Shown: positions 51,251 to 64,000 of the stretch, piece after piece
How positions within the stretch are numbered: position 1 is the first letter of the stretch
How the letters are laid out: every line of letters begins with the position of its first letter
Source of the DNA: Salminus brasiliensis
Lineage: Eukaryota > Chordata > Actinopteri > Characiformes > Bryconidae
Direction of reading: 5' to 3'
Assembly: GCF_030463535.1 (NCBI RefSeq)
Contig: NC_132893.1
Span: forward strand, 27,092,782-27,156,781
DNA: 64,000 nt
Position numbers and translations under genes: made by a program
The notes under the pieces: model-generated
Told to the model about the DNA's origin: nothing
What the model saw: only the letters and a program-made list of their open reading frames with translations
Database searches by the model: none

Positions 51251-51504
51251 CCACTCTTAAGAAGAATGCTCTTCTTAGGAATCTTAAAACCTACCTACAC
51301 ACTTTTCGTACTGGGGATTTGTTCAGTTTTTTAGAGGACAGTGGACTCCATCATGATAAGAGCAGAGCTGTAAACAATAATGTGGTTTAGAACACATCAT
51401 GAACCAAACTCAGACTCTTTTAGTTTAGACATTTCCTCAAAATAAAAATGTAAGAAAATTGTATGGAGGATTTTGGTGAATGCGGCTCAGTCGTTGTAAT
51501 AGAG

Positions 51505-51662
51505 ATGTGAGAGTGAAGAAACTTTTAAAGGTCTGAAGGACCGTCACCTATAAATATAAAGGTTATAATTATAGATGAGCTCATATAAAAGTTCTTCACA
51601 CACTTCACACTCATCTCTGTGAAGCCAAAAGTGGTTCTTGTAAGGAATCACTCAGAGAAGTG
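51505..51662. repeat. AGAACC-type MITE fragment
   Basis: GAGATGTGAGAGTGAAGAAAC, GGTCTGAAGGACCGTCACCT and CCAAAAGTGGTTCTTGTAAG match the middle and end of the copy at 17461. Confidence 0.5.
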
Positions 51663-52949
51663 AGGTGTAGTAAGTGCTGAGGTTCATCTTTACTAATAGC
51701 AGAAGTGAAAGGAAGGTATTTGAGTTATTGTGCTGTTGAACACAACTGAATATTAAATTACATTTCCACAAGAAATGAAAAAAGCAAGAGGACTTATTTT
51801 TCTTTTGCCAGTCGGTTGTGCTGCTTTGTGTTTGAGTTGATTGATTTATTATTAATAAAGTTAATGAAGAAAACAGCTCACCTGGTATCAAGACCTAAGA
51901 GACGCTGGAGCTAAAACAGCTAAATGTAAAAACACACCCGCACTTAAATCCATGCAAAAAGTTTTTAAGGCCATAGAAACTTAGCCAGACTGTTGAGTGT
52001 GCAGATAACTTTTTTAAAATTGTGCTTTTATTATTCATATTAATTAATTAATTCCTATTGATGTAAAGTGAACTTGCCCACAACGTTGCTGCTAGTGTAT
52101 CTTTGTGCGAGGACTAGTTCTGCCACTCTACACAACAGAGCATCACACACCACCAACTTGACCAAAAGGGTCAAGTTGTCCTTTCACTTTTCAGTACTTG
52201 AGTATGTTTCAAAATCCAGACTTTTTATTGGCACTAATCATATTTGCGGCTCACATTACGTGGCTTGATCTTGAAAAAAAAAAAAGTCATACTTTTAACA
52301 CACTCACACACAGCAGCCAACTCACCACGGAAAATGTGCCATGGTTTGTTCAAATGAGTGCAATCAGTCCCAACAGAAACCTCATTTCCTTTCCCCTAAT
52401 TTCACCACTTCCCTTTGGTTGTTACTTCACTCGTCATGTGAACAGAAGCACTGCCAGCCTAATATTGCTCTGAGTCTTATTAAATTGCATTGTTTTAATA
52501 CAAATAATGTACTTCTCAAACATCTTTCTCCTCGATTATGCAGCTTGTATCTGTTGGCTTTCGCAATAAACCACATTAGAAAAAAAGATAAATCCAGGGG
52601 TTGAATAATCTACTTACTCTGAGAGCTGTGCCACTACTCAACCTACAAACTGATCCTAGCAAGTGAAGTCTGAGAGTGTGTTGTGTTGATGTGCATTCAT
52701 AGCAACATTAGTAGAAAGCCAGCACAGGAACAGAGATAGAAGAGTAGTTTCAGTGATTGTAGCTGGAGATCACTTTTTATTCAGAACTTGGTAAAAACAA
52801 AAAAAAGAATTAATTGTTTTTTTTTTTTTTTAATAAAAAAATTCTTAAATACAAAAATAAAGCTTTAAATGATTTTTTGGAGCAATACCATGGAAGAATC
52901 ATGTTTGTAATTGAGATGGACCTTTACATCAAGGTTCTAGATCATTTCG

Positions 52950-53490
52950 ATTTCAGCCAAGAACAGAAAGCTGAGGCTGCAGTGGACACAGGCCCACCAA
53001 AACTGGACAGCTGAACTAGAGAAGAAAAAAAAATAAATAAATAAAAAGTCTAGTCTGAGGAACATGGATTTCTGCTGAGGCACCCAGATGGTAGGGTCAG
53101 AATTTGGGGCAGTAGCTTGAATCTATAAAAACAACCTGCCTTATGTGAACAGTCCAGGCTGGTGGAGGTGGTGTAATGGTGTGGGGAATGTTTTCTTGGC
53201 ACACTTTGGGCCTGTTCATACATCAGTCTTGAATGCCACCATTCTAAAACCTGGTTTCTGACCATCTTCATGAACACAGTTTAACCCTCTTCTAACGGCG
53301 ACTTCCAGGATGATGATGCACCATGCCAATCTCACAGGACTTTTCATGGCATGAAGAACCGTAGCCATTCTGACAGCAAACAACCCTACTCAAGTGGAGC
53401 TGGTTCACTGAAATGCCACAACCAACCATTATGTAAACAGACAAGCAGGCTGACTGATTTAAACAAAGCGAGATTACAGGTGAAAACAGT
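52950..53490 (+). mobile_element. Tc1-like transposase relic, lineage A
   Basis: CAGCCAAGAACAGAAAGCTG, GATTTCTGCTGAGGCACCCA, GATGGTAGGGTCAGAATTTG, GGTGTAATGGTGTGGGGAAT, TTTTCTTGGCACACTTTGGG and CCAGGATGATGATGCACCAT follow the order of a Tc1 transposase from before the first Asp block to the D-N-A-P block. An A/T insert at 53018-53050 and stops show that it is dead. It lies downstream of chd1. Confidence 0.85.
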
Positions 53491-53697
53491 GATTTGAGTT
53501 TAATGACTTTATAAACAATTATATAAAACAATTATTTTTAAAAATCCATGCATTCAGTGTAAATTTGATTTGAAATATAGAGGAAATCTATTTACAGTGT
53601 GTACTGTAACAGCATTTTTGACTTGATCAGGCCGTTCACCAGAAATACACTTGGGCTGCATAGAAGATTTTACGTTATTGCCTACATTTATATATAT

Positions 53698-53724
53698 AAA
53701 AAAAAAAAAAAAAAAAAAAAAAAA
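53698..53724. repeat. Poly(A) run after a short TA tract
   Basis: 27 A followed by a G-rich stretch, downstream of chd1, perhaps a retroelement tail. Frames over it are artefacts. Confidence 0.9.
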
Positions 53725-54862
53725 GGGGAGGTGGAGGGGGGAGGTGGAATTTCATTACAGAAAACCCCTAATTCAAGTCAAATAAGTGCCTCAAGCTATA
53801 ATCAACCCTCGCACCGTTCGTTTTTTTTATGACATGATGGCGAGTTAGGTGAGGCATCTTGCTAAACTTATACATCAACAACTGAATTAACCAAAAATGA
53901 GATGGAGAAACCTAAGTCTCTCTACAGGAATACACAAATGGAATAGTTTCCCTATTCCCCAGAGTTACATTCTAAATAGCATTTAGATAAACGGTCATAC
54001 AGAAACCAAAACTGTTAAATCAACAACTGACAAAAAAAAGCCTGAGTTGATGGGGAAAGGGAACATCTAGTTCAAAGAAATCAACAAAAAAGCCTGAGAA
54101 GAAAAAGCCCATTTGATTTACTTTTATACAATAATTTACAGTAGTACAATTTGTGAAAGGGGCATTTTCAGATGCTCACAAAACAGAATCCAGATTATTT
54201 TACAGCTGAGAGAATTAAATAATTCAAGCATGATGGAAAGATATACAAACAAACATACAGAAAAGTCGGCAGGGTGGTCACATGAAAACATTGTAAACGA
54301 GGTACTTTGGAAGGTGAACCCCAGTCCTTCAGACTGCTCAGAAGAGAGACCCTTTAATCCGTTCTTAGTACGATATCAAGACAATACACAATCCTAGTTT
54401 CTTCTGTTCAAACACTTTTGTCTTAAATAAGTCAAGAGCTGCAGTACATTATGGATGTGGTACATCAATGCCAGGATCCAGTGTAGCAGGTGGAACACGA
54501 GCGCACCGGATTCTTCTGTATCCGAAAAAAGGGAAGGAAAAAAACAAAAACAAAAAAAGTAGTCAATTTATAAAAATAATAATAATACTAATAAAAAAAA
54601 ACAAAAAACAAAAAAAACCCCAACAACCTTACACTGCTGCACCTATGAAATGGCGCAACGAGACTCTTTAAATACAAAAATATGCAATTTATGTTCACGC
54701 TCCAGTTATTCAAAGTCAGCCTGGAGATGAGAAGAGGAGAGGAAAGCACGGGGCCTTGAAGAAAAAGCCCAGTGCGCAGTACAGCGGCCAATAGTCCAAT
54801 AAGGCATTTCCTGCGTGTGTATTGTGTCTATGGCTGATTGAAAGCAAGCCAGGCAGCGGGTG

Positions 54863-63642
<8,780 letters not shown>

Positions 63643-63653
63643 CTGAAGGGGAG

Positions 63654-63701
<48 letters not shown>

Positions 63702-64000
63702 CACTTTCAGTTTCTAAGAAATAATTTCACATTACTGTAAGGAATGGGTGAATGACAGAAATATAAATGAAAGAATTTGTAGTGCTTTTTTTTATTAAGC
63801 TTTCAAGTGACACGCTAATACAAGGCATTGCATAATACACTCTTCAGCTTCCCAGCTTACATCATTCCAGTATACATTTCGTTGAAACCAAGAGGAAATG
63901 AAAACTGAAAGGATCAACTAATAGTCAGAAACCAACACCACCACAAGCAAGTGAGCAATACCTTATGTGAGCTATATTAGTATTTCAGAGCAACACCATA
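63643..64000 (-). other. chd1 intron at the right edge, with 47-A run
   Basis: The intron precedes the DEAH-box exon on the minus strand. 63654-63700 is an unbroken run of 47 A, so the transcript has 47 U and then CUCCCCUUCAG at the 3' splice site. I see no other exon in 63701-64000. Confidence 0.8.

Larger units (their letters stand above)
50573..52775. other. Convergent spacer between reep5 and chd1
   Basis: No gene is seen. It contains two AGAACC-type MITE pieces (51174-51250 and 51505-51662) and otherwise AT-rich unique-looking sequence. The minus-strand AATAAA at 52776-52781 at its right edge could end a long chd1 3' untranslated region. Confidence 0.5.

Overview
The window is teleost fish nuclear DNA. 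It holds five protein-coding genes split into GT-AG exons, separated by introns and spacers full of microsatellites and decayed Tc1-like DNA transposons of the kind common in ostariophysan fishes (catfish, characins, carps). The species cannot be named from the sequence. I built every gene model by reading splice sites and codon phase by eye and checking that exon lengths add up to an intact frame.

Layout: (1) 1-6263, plus strand, the 3' half of an APH1 gene (gamma-secretase subunit). (2) 13912-28304, minus strand, a complete 12-exon membrane carbonic anhydrase most like CA9. It is convergent with aph1. (3) 35845-41587, minus strand, a complete 11-exon dcp2 (mRNA decapping enzyme). (4) 43073-49980, plus strand, a complete 5-exon reep5 (ER-shaping protein). 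It is head to head with dcp2 across a 1.5 kb promoter region. (5) 54863-63642, minus strand, the 3' 24 exons of chd1 (chromatin remodeller), running off the right edge. The dcp2/reep5 pair and the nearby chd1 match human 5q. The APH1/CA pairing matches the ancient TLN-TPM-CA-APH1 paralogon (human 15q22, 1q21, 9p13), and CA9 lies on human 9p13. These genes share no pathway; they are neighbours by descent.

Spacers and introns hold fossils of at least three Tc1-like transposase lineages, TA-flanked non-autonomous derivatives, an AGAACC-type MITE family, a foldback MITE, tRNA-like SINE pieces, an L1-type LINE fragment, LINE 3'-end pieces, and many simple repeats.

Points most worth a second look: the APH1 copy has Gln where the transmembrane His of known APH1 proteins is expected; dcp2 intron 2 has all the marks of a U12-type AT-AC intron, while its intron 4 is GC-AG and cuts the Nudix motif; the dcp2/reep5 promoter has three CCAAT boxes exactly 41 bp apart; the reep5 upstream region is a 300 bp GA array punctuated by six copies of GGTGTAGACA; ca9 has a 15-nt microexon and a Ser/Asp/Glu/His N-terminus; the chd1 DEAH exon is preceded by a run of 47 T.
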